Both the position numbers and the translations under genes were made by a program. From Saposhnikovia divaricata (Eukaryota > Streptophyta > Magnoliopsida > Apiales > Apiaceae), in the NCBI GenBank assembly GCA_036435485.1, contig CM071600.1:47427546-47491545 (forward strand): DNA of 64,000 nt. The letters are read 5' to 3'. The notes beneath the pieces were generated by a model that was not told the DNA's origin, searched no databases, and was given only the letters and a program-made list of their open reading frames with translations. Shown one piece after another: positions 23,999 to 36,200 of this stretch. The first letter of the stretch is position 1. Every line of letters begins with the position of its first letter.

Positions 23999-26100
23999 AT
24001 GGCATTGCAGGGAAGCTTTTTAATTGCTAAAGTTAATCCTATTTCCATTCAGCAAATCGAAACCATTCTGGATGAGCAATTTCGGGCTTGGACACAATTT
24101 CTGAATGAACATTCATTAATTCGCTATGCTTTAGTTACACCAGTGCAGCTTAACCATGATGCATTGCGTGAACTATATTGCAGTGCGGTTAACACTTCTA
24201 GACAGGACGGATGTGCATTCACATATCGACTATTTGGTAGGTCGATTAGGGTCATTGAACGAGATGTTAATCGAATTCTTCATTTTCCTATGGAAAATCT
24301 TGTTTCTGATCCTACACCTGAACAGATTGAAATGTTCTTTCATTTTATAAGGTACCAAGATGGCAATTTCAATACTGGTAATCTATCTAGAACGTTTCTA
24401 ACCCAGTACTGGAATTTCTTCTTTCACACTCTTAACCATGTTTTTTCCTCAGATAGAACAAATCAAGATCGAATACCTGAATTTATTCAAAAAAATATGG
24501 TATGCGGTCGCCAATAATTTGAGGATTAATTTTGGAAAAATAATGCTTGGTCAAATCATTTTAAAGATGAAACACTTGTGAAGAAGAGATGTTCAGACTC
24601 AAAATGTCAAATGTCTATATCCAAGGTTTCTACAGCTAATATTAAATGATTTTTTTGAATGATGAAGACAGGGCACGCTTGGAAAATGGTCAAAAGGTGG
24701 AATGTTCTTCCAAGAAGACGAATATAATTAATTACATAAGCAAAAAGAAATATACGGATGTGCCTACAGTCCTAACTGAATATCTAAAGACTGTCCCACT
24801 TCCGTTGTTACCAAGACCAGTGAGAGCAGGTATACGACAAGGTAATATTTCAATCTCTGCTATTCCAACCTCTATATTCCCTGCTGTGTCACAGGAAATA
24901 CAGTTTCTACAGTCCCTAGTGGCCATCTTACCCGACCAAGAGCAGGAAATCCCACCGACTCTAACACAGGTCGAAGAGCCCATTCTACAAACACAAACAC
25001 AACAAACTCCTACACCTCAATTGTCACTTAAACGACCATCCATCAACACTTTTGAGGGAGATAATGCCTCAGCAGCACCACATAAGGAGTTAGTTACATC
25101 AGCCGCTCTACCTCATTCTAAATGGAGTAAACCAAATGAACCTGAGGTAACGGCAACTGTTAGTGAAACAATTCTTCCTTATCCAATGAGTGAAAATGTA
25201 AATGAGGTTGAATTGACGGGAGCAACTATCTTGAGTTCCATTTCACGGAACATAAGTGTGGTTGATGATCTTTCTAAAGATCAAATGCCTTCACAGGCAT
25301 CCGAGGTGGAATTACCTACCTCAATAACTGCTGGTGAATCTTCCATTTTACGGAAAGATCTATCGGTAGGTGGTTCTTTTATGAACCAATTATATTCACA
25401 GACATACGAGGGAAACTTGGGTTTTGTGCCATTTAATCGATTCAAGTTTAACCTCCCAGAGGGAAAATCTCTGGATCTCTTTCGAGATTTACCACTCATT
25501 ACCAGTGGTCGGCAACTCGCTTCACGCGAGGACGAAAGCTCACGAACTTTCATTGCACCATCTGTGACCTCTAAAAAAGGGGCTAGGATGATTTCATTTG
25601 TAGGTACACATCTCGGTGGAAGCTCTGGAAAAGAGTTGAGGGAAACACAAATAGAACATGTAAGTGTAACCCAAACCACTAAACCGAGTGAATATAGAGT
25701 GTTGAGTGAAACACCTGCAGAACGTATGAGTGAGCAACCTACTCAACAACATGCACCTGTAACCAGAAAGGAATACAGCAGACTCCTTACACGGGTCCAA
25801 ACAATGGAGAAAGAGTTGCCAAATATCTGTAAGTCCATTGCAGAAATAAAAAATTTGCAACTTATTCAACATGATGTATTCCAGGTTCAATTGAATACCA
25901 TGGCAACCCAGTTTAATGATGCAATCAACTCCTTGGTAAAGCCATCTTCGTCTAGTTTACCAAATCCACATCCTACTACTCTGGAGGACAACCCAACTGA
26001 GGGGGAGAAGTTGGATGATCAAGAAAAATCTACTAGGCGTAAGGGCAAAGAAAAGGTTATTGACACGGAATTAACTTTATTTTGGGAAAGGAAAAGTTAA
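23999..26100 (+). pseudogene. Element A ORF3, frameshifted
   Basis: The ATG at 23999 (AAAATGGCA) opens the same kind of protein as ORF3 of B and D: FRAWTQFLNEH near the start, FGRSIRVIERDVNRIL, then LTQYWNFFF. The frame breaks near 24490-24515, and the homologous reading (NNLRINFGKIMLGQI) continues in another frame before a further shift. From 24646 a second open stretch to 26100 holds a P/T/Q-rich middle, a short coiled-coil-like segment (KEYSRLLTRVQTMEKEL) and a basic end (STRRKGKEKV). No membrane span is obvious. It has diverged strongly from its relatives except at the N-terminus. Confidence 0.65.
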
Positions 26101-26154
26101 TGGGAGTATTAGTGCTATGTGGAAAGAAAGCAAGGCAAACTTGAAGATATGTTA

Positions 26155-26165
26155 AGTCTAGAGGA
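26155..26165 (+). promoter_or_regulatory. Conserved AGTCTAGAGGA motif, element A
   Basis: Identical 11-mer to those at 20448 and 49828, all after ORF3. TCCTCTA at 26283-26289 can pair with it. Confidence 0.55.
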
Positions 26166-26321
26166 ACAATTTGTCTTGTACTTGTTCAAATTTTAGAAAT
26201 CTGGAAAATGTATATATATGATCCAGAATGCATTTTAATATTATTTATCTTTGTATTTTATTTTGTTGTATCAGTTGAGTTATCCTCTAAGAATTTGCTT
26301 GTTAAACCCTAACAATAAAAT

Positions 26322-26331
26322 AGGGGGAGAT
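26322..26331 (+). other. Polypurine tract of element A
   Basis: AGGGGGAGAT immediately before the 3' LTR start TGTAAAGC. Confidence 0.85.
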
Positions 26332-26787
26332 TGTAAAGCATAATGTAATGTAATATGTAATAGAGACATATATAACTCAACTAGGATAAAAGATAAATAA
26401 TATTAACTCTATACAGGGATCGTGAAATTTGAAGAACATGCATCAACAAGGATCAAGTCGCTGAAAGAAGTTCATTAACATGATCAAGCCTCAGTGACAA
26501 AATAAGATGTACAGACGATTCAGTTGAAGGGCCAAAAGATTACAGTGATAAAGTTTTTATGATTGCACAATTCTTAGCAGTGTTCTTAAAGACATGATAT
26601 GAAGACCACGAGTGAATGTTAGTCGTCTGTGAACCAGACCAGTTGCACTAGGCGTCAACACTTCACAAAAGAATCGAAGTATCTAACTCAGAAAAACTGT
26701 TCAAGAGGTATGATTGAGTTTAGAGTCGTATTGATATCCTCTGCTTAGTTGGAAGCTGAATATTTAAGGATGTCAAGTTAAGAGGAA

Positions 26788-26985
26788 AATGAATAGTATC
26801 CGAAATTACTATTCATGTGAATAGTATCCGAAATCACTATTCATATGAATAGTACTATTCATATGAATAGTAACCAATGGTTACTATTTGGGGTTGGTGA
26901 AATAGTGCCCGGTTACTATTTGGGGTTGTTGGAATAGTGCTCGGTTACTATTTGGGGGTTGTTGGAATAGTGTCAAATAGTAACT
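26788..26985. repeat. Inverted GAATAGTA and repeated GGTTACTATTTGGGG motifs in A LTR
   Basis: ACTATTCATGTGAATAGT and ACTATTCATATGAATAGT form near-perfect hairpins. They are followed by three copies of GGTTACTATTTGGGG(G)TTG, all directly before the TATA box. Confidence 0.8.
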
Positions 26986-27073
26986 TTCTAAAACCTATAA
27001 ATAAGCCTGTTGTATTTCATTTCAAAATACACCTCAACACACAACTCTCTCTTCTCTCTCTTATATCTTCTCT

Positions 27074-27271
27074 GTGTAAGCTGCTAGACAGTCCATCTAG
27101 TAGGAAAGCTGGCTTAGCCCGCTTTCAGGAAGTGTCGGGTAGAAGATCCTCGTGCCTAAACTATCCTTAGGAGTGTAAGCTGCTAGACAGTCAATCTAGT
27201 AGGAAATTTGGCTTAGCCCGCTTTCAGGAAGTGTCGAGTAGAAGGTCCTCGTGCCTAAACTATCCTTAGGA
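27074..27271 (+). repeat. 99-bp tandem duplication in A LTR
   Basis: Two copies beginning GTGTAAGCTGCTAGACAGTC at 27074 and 27173, differing at a few bases, downstream of the TATA box. Confidence 0.85.
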
Positions 27272-28676
27272 GTGTTCAGGTTTTGAAGCTAATCCATTGG
27301 ATTAGAAGTTGTAACACCCCTTCGAGTTTATTATCAATGAAGATATATATTCTCGGAATTATTTTTTTTGGTAGTATCCTATTCAACCCCCCCTTCTACG
27401 ATACTTCGGGACCTAACACTACCTTTACTTCGTCGTGTAATGTTTGAAAACAGCATATGAACTATTAAGAACAACTACTTAATTAAAATATCTAAGAGCT
27501 TTTGATATTATATGAACTGAATTTTTTTAGAAGCCATTTTATATAGTTAAATTGTAATTCACATTTTGGTGCTTCATGTAGATTGTCAGTTATATGGCAG
27601 AGCGGGTAGTGGGAACTAGATCGTTTGGGGTTGTATTTTAGGTATGCTAGTTATACTGATTTTAATAATATTCTGATGGTGGTGATGTTTGAATTTGCTA
27701 ATGTTTGTCTTCTGTCTAGGCAAAATGCATAGAAACTAGAAAAATCGTGGCTATAAAGAAGGTTCCATAGGACAGGAGATACAAGAATCGTGAACTGCAG
27801 TTGATGCGCTCGATGAATCATCCGAATGTAGTTGGTCTTAAACACTATTTCTTTTCAACTACCAGCAATGACAGGCTATTTCTTAACTTAGTAATGGAAT
27901 ATGTGCCTGAGACCATGTATAGAGTGCTGAAGCACTACAACAATGCAAACCAGCAAATGCCACTGATATATGTGAAACTTTACACATACCAGGTGTGCTT
28001 TGTACTTTTCTTATCTCTTAGTGTATTAATATATAATTGTCTCCACTGTATATACTTACTTAACTGATATATACTCTTACAGATTTTCAAGGGTTTGGCA
28101 TATATGCATGCTGTTCCTAAAGTATGCCATAGGGACTTGAAGCCACAAAACGTTCTTGTATGTATATCTCTAATTTATGAGTTTGTTAGAGACCTATAAC
28201 TGGTCTCTGAATATGATTATTGAATTTTCTGCAAGTTGATCCTCTCACTCACCAGGTCAAAATATGTGATTTCGTGAGTGCAAAAATGCTGGTATGCCGT
28301 ACTTGATATTCATTTTAGTACCCAGCAAGTAGTAGATGACTAGCTGTATCTAGCCAAGCATATTAGAGTATTATCATTTCTTAATCTTGTGTGCAAATTA
28401 CTGTATTGAAGACCTTTATAATTTATTCCTTGTTGCTAGCATTATTCTATGTCAATGTCTCAGATAATCAATTTATGTTACCTATAGATTGATAAAGGAA
28501 TTGATTTAACTCGTTTAAAGCAATATGTCAAATGTTAATGTATTATGAGATATTTGAGTTGGGATACATCAGTGTAATCTGTTGTTGTGATACGTCAGAT
28601 ATAGGTGCACAAAGTGATATGTGATATTGCAACCATTTTTTCAGGTGATGGGTGAAGCAAATATTTCATACATATG

Positions 28677-28963
28677 TGTTGGTTTCATCTGCAAAAACAA
28701 TCTAAAAATAAATTATAATATTTTAGGGGCTCCAGAAAGAGAATGAACAAGCTCTAATATTCTAGTGCTTTTTCTTGTATGATCACATCCTCTATGTATA
28801 GGCTTTACCTCTAATGCCTCCACCCCAAAAATGTAACTGCCTAGTATTCATTAATACCAATATTTGTAACTTCTTTGATCATTATTCACTAAATAATTAA
28901 ATATATGTAACTCCCACATTTATTTAATTCTATTTTATATTTGAAAATGTTAGTAAACTAACA
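28677..28963 (-). repeat. 3' LTR of Copia fragment E
   Basis: 287 bp between TGTTGG and ACTAACA on the plus strand. It is assigned by the adjoining polypurine-like tract and by the C-terminal pol coding that ends at about 29071. There is no second copy to confirm the outer edge. Confidence 0.6.
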
Positions 28964-29070
28964 TCTCCCACTTGACTTCATTTTTAAATAATTTGCGTTA
29001 CTCCCACTTTTCGTAGAGTTTATATATATGCTCCCACTATCCATTAGAGCAACATTTTCATCATCGCGAC

Positions 29071-31010
29071 TTAAATATATCTAAGTTCCATCAAATCGAC
29101 ATGTTTGACGAACGTTTCTGCAGGAATGCATTTGGTCAAAGGATCCGCAATCATATCACTAGTAGGAATATACGTCACTTTCACTTCTTTCTTTTCAACT
29201 ACAACATTAGGGCTGAGCATTCGGTCGGTTCGGTCCAGAACCGGACCGAACCGAAAGAACCAAAAACGGAATAAAGAATTTTTTTGGGAACCGGACCGAA
29301 CCGAATTATAAACATGGACCGGACCGGAACCAAACCAAAATATTTCGGTTCGGTCCCAGCAGAACCGAAATTTAAAAACCCCTATTTTCTGCACCTTTTC
29401 TTTACCCTGTTATAACTTATAAATAACTAAAAAATCTGCATCCAAATATTCAATCCATAATTTGATAGTTGAATCCATTCCTCAACACAATTACATAAAT
29501 AATAAAATACACCACATTCAAGTCTAAAATAAATTCGCAATACAAATTTGAATAGCCTCATTGCAAAATACATTTAGGTCTACAAATCAAATCAATTAAA
29601 CTTGACTACAAGCATAGTAGATTAGTAGTACTGCATGAAGCCATGAACACAGAACACGGGCCTCCTGAATCTCCTGATGTTTTGCTGGATCTGCAAAAGA
29701 ATTATGCAGGTTCAGAATAAGTTCCAGCAAACAGAAGCAAAGTTCCAGCAAACAATTACAATATATAAGACTAGCTAGTAGCTAAGGTGTAACCAAGGCT
29801 GTTAGATTTCTTGATGTTTTGCCATAAGTTCTTGCAGACAGAAAATTATTTGTTCATGGTCGTCACAAAAAAGCAACATCTTCCATGAAAAAACAAATAC
29901 AGTCGCTATAAATTATATTCCTATTCTTGAATGAAAAAGGGGTACTATTAAGGGTAAAAATAACAAAGAAAGCGTCAACCTGTTTTATTTGCCAAGCAAA
30001 AAAGGATTGATAAATATGGAAGTTAATTACACAGTCGAGTACAGTACAGAAATACACAGTCCAGTATAGAAATAAGTTCATTTGACCTCGATGTTGTTGG
30101 AAACCAGCAATCAAAGATTCATAATTCAGCTAAGTTTAAGTAGTACAGAGTACAGACACATTCATGGAATATTTCACAAACAATAAATTATTAACTCAAG
30201 CTGTGCAATCTACCAGTACTATTTTACTTGCAGAAGAAACCAGAATACTACAGTAGAAGTGTAGAACTGAAAATTGAACGAGTGTTATTCATTCTTACCT
30301 CGATGTTTTAAATATTTCGGTTTATTCAAATTTTTTTGAAAAGAACCGGACTGAACCGAAATATATTTCGGTCCAGAACCGAAAACCGAAATAACCGAAA
30401 TTTCAAAATATTTAGAACCGAAATAAAAAATTTTGGTTCGGTTTTTCGGGTTCGGATCTGTTTTGCTCAGCCCTATACAACATCATGAATATAGTGATAT
30501 TGTATATCAATATGTTGTCCTCTCGAGCTATTTGCACCACTATAAATCAAATCAATAGCCGATGTATTATCACAATAAATTTCAATTGGTCCATCTATTA
30601 GATTTAGGTTTAATTCAAGTAAGAAACGTCTTATCCAAACAGCATGAGTAGCAGCCATGCTACAAGCCACATACTCAGCTTCTTGTGTGTATCTTGCAAC
30701 ATATCCCTGTTTCTTACTTCCCCAACTTACGGCAGCTCCACCAAATATAAATAGGTGTCCCGAAGTTGATTTTCCATCATCTTTATCACCTTCGAGATCT
30801 GAATCGGAATAACCAACAACTTCAGGCTTCTTTCCCTGATACACCAATTTATGATGCAATGTACCCTTTAAATACTTCATTATCCTTTTCACAGCCTCCC
30901 AATTGGCTTTACTAGGATTGCTTTGGTATCTACTTACTAAGCTTACTAGATATGCCAAGTCAGGTCGAGTACATAACATTGCATAATCAAACTTCCGACT
31001 GCTTGCGCAT
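29071..31010 (-). pseudogene. Copia fragment E RNase H region, split by hAT element
   Basis: On the minus strand, a short end of reverse transcriptase (NVPYAQAVG) is followed by a one-base frameshift near 30985, then RNase H: YSDSDLEGD, YTQEAEYVA, YCDNTSAI and HIDIQYHYIHD. The reading is cut at 30484 by the hAT-like element and resumes at 29199 with VEKKEVKVTYIP and DPLTKCIP to a stop at 29071. No function remains. Confidence 0.85.
29208..30475. mobile_element. Non-autonomous hAT-like element
   Basis: 1268 bp with 12-bp perfect terminal inverted repeats TAGGGCTGAGCA, flanked by an 8-bp target duplication TACAACAT (29200-29207 and 30476-30483), the hAT signature. Both ends carry runs of GGTTCGG/ACCGAAC repeats inside the termini. 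No transposase frame is present. Its excision would rejoin the RNase H reading of Copia fragment E. Confidence 0.93.
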
Positions 31011-32800
31011 ATGGTACATTACCAAAAACATATTCTCTAATACTACTAAAGTCTAACCGTCTAAGGTAAATAGTTGGTCAATCTCGTTGCCAACTAACAT
31101 TCTGAAAGCATCTTTTATTTTAAAATAAAATAAAATTCTAAAATATCGTGTTGATGATAGTTGTGACCATTACAGATCTTTTGACTTGCACATCTTGATT
31201 TATAAATTATTATATCTTGATTTCAGGTTTTTCACAAGAGAATGCCTCCAGAAGCAATTGATCCCGCTTCCCGACTTTTGCAATATTCACCAAGTCTTCG
31301 TTGCAGTCCTGTGAGTTTTGATTATGTTTCATTTTTGTTATGTAGGATAAATACTGGCTGTAGGAATAAATCTATATATCGATATTAAGTTTTAAATGTT
31401 TATTCAATGAATATCGAGTCTCATATGTTTGGTATGCGTCTTATGTACAAGTACTAGATGGATATTATGTGGAGAATAATATGTGCATTCTTCTTCTTTT
31501 ACTATTGGTTGTTTATATTGTAGTTGGAAGCATGTTCCCATCCTTTCTTTGATGAGCTCCGTTAACCCATTGCTCGCTACCAAATGGCCATTCATTACCT
31601 CCACTTTTTGACTTTAAGCAAGAGGTATTCCCCCTATTTGTTCATTCACGTGACTTGGTCATAGGAAGCAAAATGCTACTTAAACTATTTCTTCTTATAA
31701 TTTCCAAATGATTGATACTCGTTGTGTTCAACACAATCTAAATACATATATTTAAACCATTTTAGGAAACAATGGCTCAATTATGTGCCATGTATTGTTT
31801 TACAAGAAAATTGATGCTTCAATTTTGTGTTGTTAGCAAATAAAGCCATACAAAAATGTTTTGAAGTGATATATCATAGATGTCCTTGCATCTTTCAAAG
31901 TCAGATGTGAACTTAGTCACCAATTTTGTTGGATGAATTAAATGTGTAAGCATTTATGGTACATAGGTCCTGCATCATTACACATGGTTCAGTCTGTGAT
32001 TTATTCAATAGAATCAGATTAATTTTTCATCTTGGAAAATGTATTGGCACATATTAATCCATTCCCATGTGCGATATATGATATAGCATGAGTTTGTGTT
32101 CTCGAAGCTGTTGGGGTTAGTGGAGCTGCTATCAACTTAAGCTGACATATATGGATATCACATTTTTCGTACAATTTAGTTTATGATCTATTAATCTCTG
32201 TTAATTTACTTCGGATCTATTTTTCTCCATGAACTGATTGTTAGATGTACTGAAATAATTGTGGTTACAGCTGTCAAGAGAATCCCATGAACTTGTTAAC
32301 AGACTAATACCCGATCATGTGAAACGGTAAATGGGTGTACAATTTTTGCATCCAATTAGAACATAATATGCATAGAAGGCCAGGCAATCTGAGTTCAGCT
32401 TGTTAAGGTAAACTGGAAGGAATCTTTATTATATCTCCCTTTACAGGATATTGGAGCAGCAGTGATGCTTTAGTTGCTATTTCTTTCACTGAACCTCTCT
32501 CCATCGAACAACCGTGTTGCCATTAAGAAAGAATAGAAAATGAGTTCTTTTTATATATTTTGCTTGTACTAATCAGAAGCTTTGTGCAAAGTAAAAGTGT
32601 AGGAAGGTAAGAAGGGCGGAATTGCACCATAAGAGAAGGTGGACAAAATCCGTGTCATGGCCACGATTCTGTTGTACGTCTATTTTGTCGACTTATGTTC
32701 ATCTTTGCCAAAGAATGTTGTTTGTTGTGCTCGAAGTTGCTTGTAACAATACCAGTTTTGGTTTTCTCTATATGTACATAAACATTTGCCGATATATGTG

Positions 32801-33089
32801 TGTTATAACAGAAGCAAGAAAGATGATAAACGTAAAGAGAAAATATATGCAGAAGAGAAATAGTTTATATTGATCTTGAGGATAAACATATTACAGATCT
32901 TTCAGATGTTCAGATTTTCAGATGCATCACAATCTTTACATGCATTTCTATTTATAGACAAAAACTAAGGGGTTAGGTGTGGTAGGTGGTGCAGCCGGTG
33001 GCTACATAAGTCAAGTCCGGCGGCTACAGTAAGTCAAGTCCGGCAGCTACAGTCAAGTTCGGCGGCTACAGATTCAAGGCATTCTAACA
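32801..33089 (-). repeat. 3' LTR of element C
   Basis: 289 bp, TGTTATAACA to TTCTAACA on the plus strand, about 95 percent like 36734-37026 by eye. GGCGGCTACAG/GTCAAGTCCGGC repeats lie near its inner end. Confidence 0.93.
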
Positions 33090-33207
33090 AATCTCCACCT
33101 TGACTTGAATCCTCTCACAAAAAACAGATTACCAGATGCATCATAATAATGCCAGATGTACCAGATAAAAAAACTCTTCTGCCTCAGATTTTGCCCTAAA
33201 AGGGCTA

Positions 33208-36200
33208 TCAATAACTCCGAACATTTAGCAAGTTCAAACAATGTTGAAACTTGCTATGTGGAACCGGCTTGGTGAGCATATCAGCTGGATTATCAGCAGT
33301 ACCCACTTTGCTCACCTTGATTCTCTTCTCACTTCTTAAAAAATGATATCTCACATTTATGTGCTTAGTCCGCTCATGATGGACTTGATCCTTGGCTAAA
33401 CAGATTGCACTGAGACTGTCACAAAATACCGAAAAATCCTCTTCACAGCTTGCCAATGCTCCTTGTCTGGATTACCCATGAACCTAATAACAACACTGAC
33501 AGACTGTGCAAGATCGGGTCTAGTGCAGACCATTGCATACATCAAACTTCCTACTGCACTAGCATAGGGAACTCGATACATGTACTCTTTTTCCTCAACA
33601 GACTTAGGTGCAAAGGCAACAGGCAGATGTGCATTTGCAGCACTAGGAGTATCTATGGGCTTTGCTGTAGACATGCCAAACCTTGACAAAATCTTCTGAA
33701 TATATCCCTTCTGTGACAAGAAGAGCTTTCTTTTGCTTCTATCCCTATAAATCTCCATTCCCAGAATTTTCCAAGCCGCACCCAAATCTTTCATTTCAAA
33801 CTCAGCACTGAGAAGACCTTTCAACTTCTGAATATCAGACTTGTTCTCTGCAGCTATCAATATATCATCTATATACAGGACCAGATAAATGAAAGAACCA
33901 TTTGCTGTCATGCTGTGATAAACACAGCAATCATACAGACTCCTGGTGTAGCCAATACCTATCATATAGCTCTCAAATTTCTTGTACCACTGCCTCGGAG
34001 ACTGCTTTAGCCCATACAAGGACTTCAATAACTTACACACATAGTCTTCTTTACCAGGAACTTCAAAACCATCTAGCTAAGTCATGTATATCTCCTCTTC
34101 CAGCTTTCCATGCAGAAAAGCTGTCTTCACATCGAGTTGTTCAAGCTCCAGATTCTGATGTGCAACTATCGCTAGTAGCACCCTGATGGAAGTGTGTCTG
34201 ACCACTGGTGAAAAATCTCATTGTAATCTACTCCCTCTTTCTGAGTGAACCCTCGAGCTACTAACCGAGCTTTATACTTGATACCCTCAACCGATGTTTC
34301 TCCTTCCTTCTTCTTGTAGACCCATTTACAAGTAACAATCTTTCTGCCTCGAGGCCGCTTGACAAATTCCCAAGTCTTATTCTTCTGAAGTGACTCCATT
34401 TCATCTCCCATTGCAGCAAACCATTTTGTAGATTCAGTACATGTCACCGCTTCTTTGTAAGCGGATGGCTCATCAGAGCTAGGATCCACTTCTTCAACTA
34501 CCTGTAGTGTATATGCCACCATATCTTCAAAACCATATTTCTTTGGAGGCACTCCATACTTAGCTCTCCTCGATTGATCAAGAGCCAAACTATGCTGATT
34601 TACTACTGGTACTGATGATCCTAATTCTGACTGTGGTTGTTGAACTTCTTGTTGTGGTTCACTCTCATCTTGAGTGACTTCCTGCTCCACCTGTTTCTCA
34701 ACACCACCACTTTCTGAAACAATCGTAGACTTCACAGTAGGGTTAAACATAGAATTTTCATCAAAGACTAAATTTCTACTCAGTATAACCCTATTTTCAG
34801 ATGGAGACCAGATTCTATAACCTTTAACTCCATCCCCATATCCTACAGATACTCCCTTTTTAGCTCGTGGCTCCAATTTACCCTCATTACATGATAATAA
34901 ACAGTACAACCAAAAACTCTTAAATTGGAGTAATCAGCAGGCTTACCAGACCATTTCTCAATAGGAGTTTTGAGATGAATACCTGTGTGAGGTCCACGAT
35001 TAATCAAATAACACACTGTACTAACCGCCTCTGCCCAGAATCTTATAGTTAGTCCAGCATTAGAAAGCATACACCTAGCTCTCTCCAGAAGTGTCTGATT
35101 CATACGCTCTGCTACACCATTCTGTTGTGGTGTATCCCTGACTGTATGATGCCTAGAAATCCCTTCATTCTTACAGAACTCATCAAACTGAGATGAGAAA
35201 AATCCCAGACCATTATCAGTTTGCAGCCTCTTAATCTTCTCCGAGGACACGACAGCAACAGAACATGATAACGTAGAACCTTGAAGAAGATACAAGGTAC
35301 CACGTTTAACACCTTTCAAAACCACATTAGAACCCTTGCAGACATGTAGAACTCCACATTCACCTTGAAAATTGAAACCATTGCTGTCTAACATTCTCGA
35401 AGATATCATATTCTTTGTCATAAGTGGAACATGCCTAAAATCATTCAATATGCAGAATTTACCATCATCTGTCCGAATTTTAATCGAGCCTATTCCAACC
35501 GTCTCACAAGAAAAACTGTTAGCCATATAAATATTGCCACCGTCGACTTGTTCGTAGGTTGTAAACCACTCCCTGCGCGGACATATATGGTAAGACGCTC
35601 CAGAGTCAAGGATCCACACATCAGAATGATGTCTGTCTTTGATAGCAACTAGAGCAATATCTTCTTCGGAATTGGCATCAGCTACAGCAGCAGTTCCTGC
35701 AGCAGTATCCACCAATTTAACATGTTGCTTCCTTTTCTTGGGACAGTCAGATTTCCAGTGTCCCTTCTCTTTACAGTAATTGCAGACATCATTAGCTCTC
35801 GAACCCTTAGTTGCTGGTTTCTTGGATTTATACTTCCCCGACTTTCCATGTCCGGTACTCCCGCTAGCTACCAACCCAGCAGCATGATTATCTACACCTG
35901 TACCAGCCGCATTATGGCGCAGCTCTCTAGAATGAAGAGAAGATCTAACCTCCTCTATGGAAATAGTATCTTTACCAACAATAAACGATTGCACAAAGTT
36001 CTCTTACGATAATGGTAAAGAAACTAACAGAATCAAAGCAGCATCCTCATCTTCAACTTTAACATCAATATTACGCAATTCTAATAAAATTGTGTTTAAT
36101 TGATCTAAGTGATCTCGAAGAGGCATACCTTCCTACATTCGTAGACTGAACAGACGTTGCTTCAGAAGCAACTTATTTGTTAAAGACTTTGTCATGTAGA

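Larger units (their letters stand above)
1..27418 (+). mobile_element. Copia element A (Sirevirus-like), 3' part, heavily nested
   Basis: The outermost retrotransposon of the left nest. Its 5' LTR, gag, protease and most of integrase lie left of the window. Remaining pieces are integrase C-terminus and linker (1-558), linker and start of reverse transcriptase (2084-2552), the rest of reverse transcriptase plus RNase H (22066-23340), a broken ORF3 (23999-26100), a polypurine tract (26322-26331) and the 3' LTR (26332-27418). Removing the two insertions (559-2083 and 2553-22070) brings the pieces into one pol order matching element D, which is why they are assigned to one element. It is older than its insertions and carries several frameshifts. 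Confidence 0.9.
26332..27418 (+). repeat. 3' LTR of element A
   Basis: 1087 bp, starting TGTAAAGC and ending GGACCTAACA. It has a palindrome-rich segment (about 26788-26985), a TATAAATA box (26996-27003), a 99-bp tandem duplication in R/U5 (27074-27271) and the C-rich hairpin (27374-27404). The 5' partner lies outside the window. Confidence 0.9.
28677..31060 (-). mobile_element. Copia fragment E with 3' LTR, inserted in kinase pseudogene
   Basis: Minus-strand Copia remnant. The 3' LTR is 28677-28963 (minus-strand TGTTAG start, CCAACA end), preceded on its own strand by a purine-rich CAAGTGGGAGA tract at 28964-28974. Internal sequence holds only the end of pol. The right boundary near 31020-31100 is unclear and no 5' LTR is seen, so it is 5'-truncated or deleted. 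A hAT-like element splits it. The left edge falls inside the kinase exon just after GEANISY. Confidence 0.75.
27582..32330 (+). pseudogene. GSK3/shaggy-like protein kinase pseudogene
   Basis: Exon-like blocks follow the plant shaggy-kinase gene order with introns kept, so this is a decayed gene copy, not a retrocopy. 27582-27641 holds the glycine-loop region (GTRSFG, expected third G changed to R) and ends in TAG. 27720-27992 holds the VAIKK lysine region (TAG 27768-27770) through VKLYTYQ. 28083-28157 holds the catalytic loop CHRDLKPQN. About 28235-28291 holds CDFVSAK where CDFGSAK is expected. 28645-28676 holds GEANISY. The rest of the C-lobe is lost to Copia/hAT insertions, then 31227-31310 (HKRMPPEAIDPASRLL), 31524-31620 (HPFFDELR, then stop) and 32271-32330 (ELVNRLIPDHVKR). 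Kinase-dead. Confidence 0.85.

Noticed and set aside
26937..27170. 77-codon frame in element A 3' LTR
   Set aside because: Spans the TATA box and the tandem duplication of the LTR; no protein signature.
28728..28745. GAPERE reading that resembles the kinase APE motif
   Set aside because: It lies inside the LTR of Copia fragment E, past the insertion edge at 28677; chance match.
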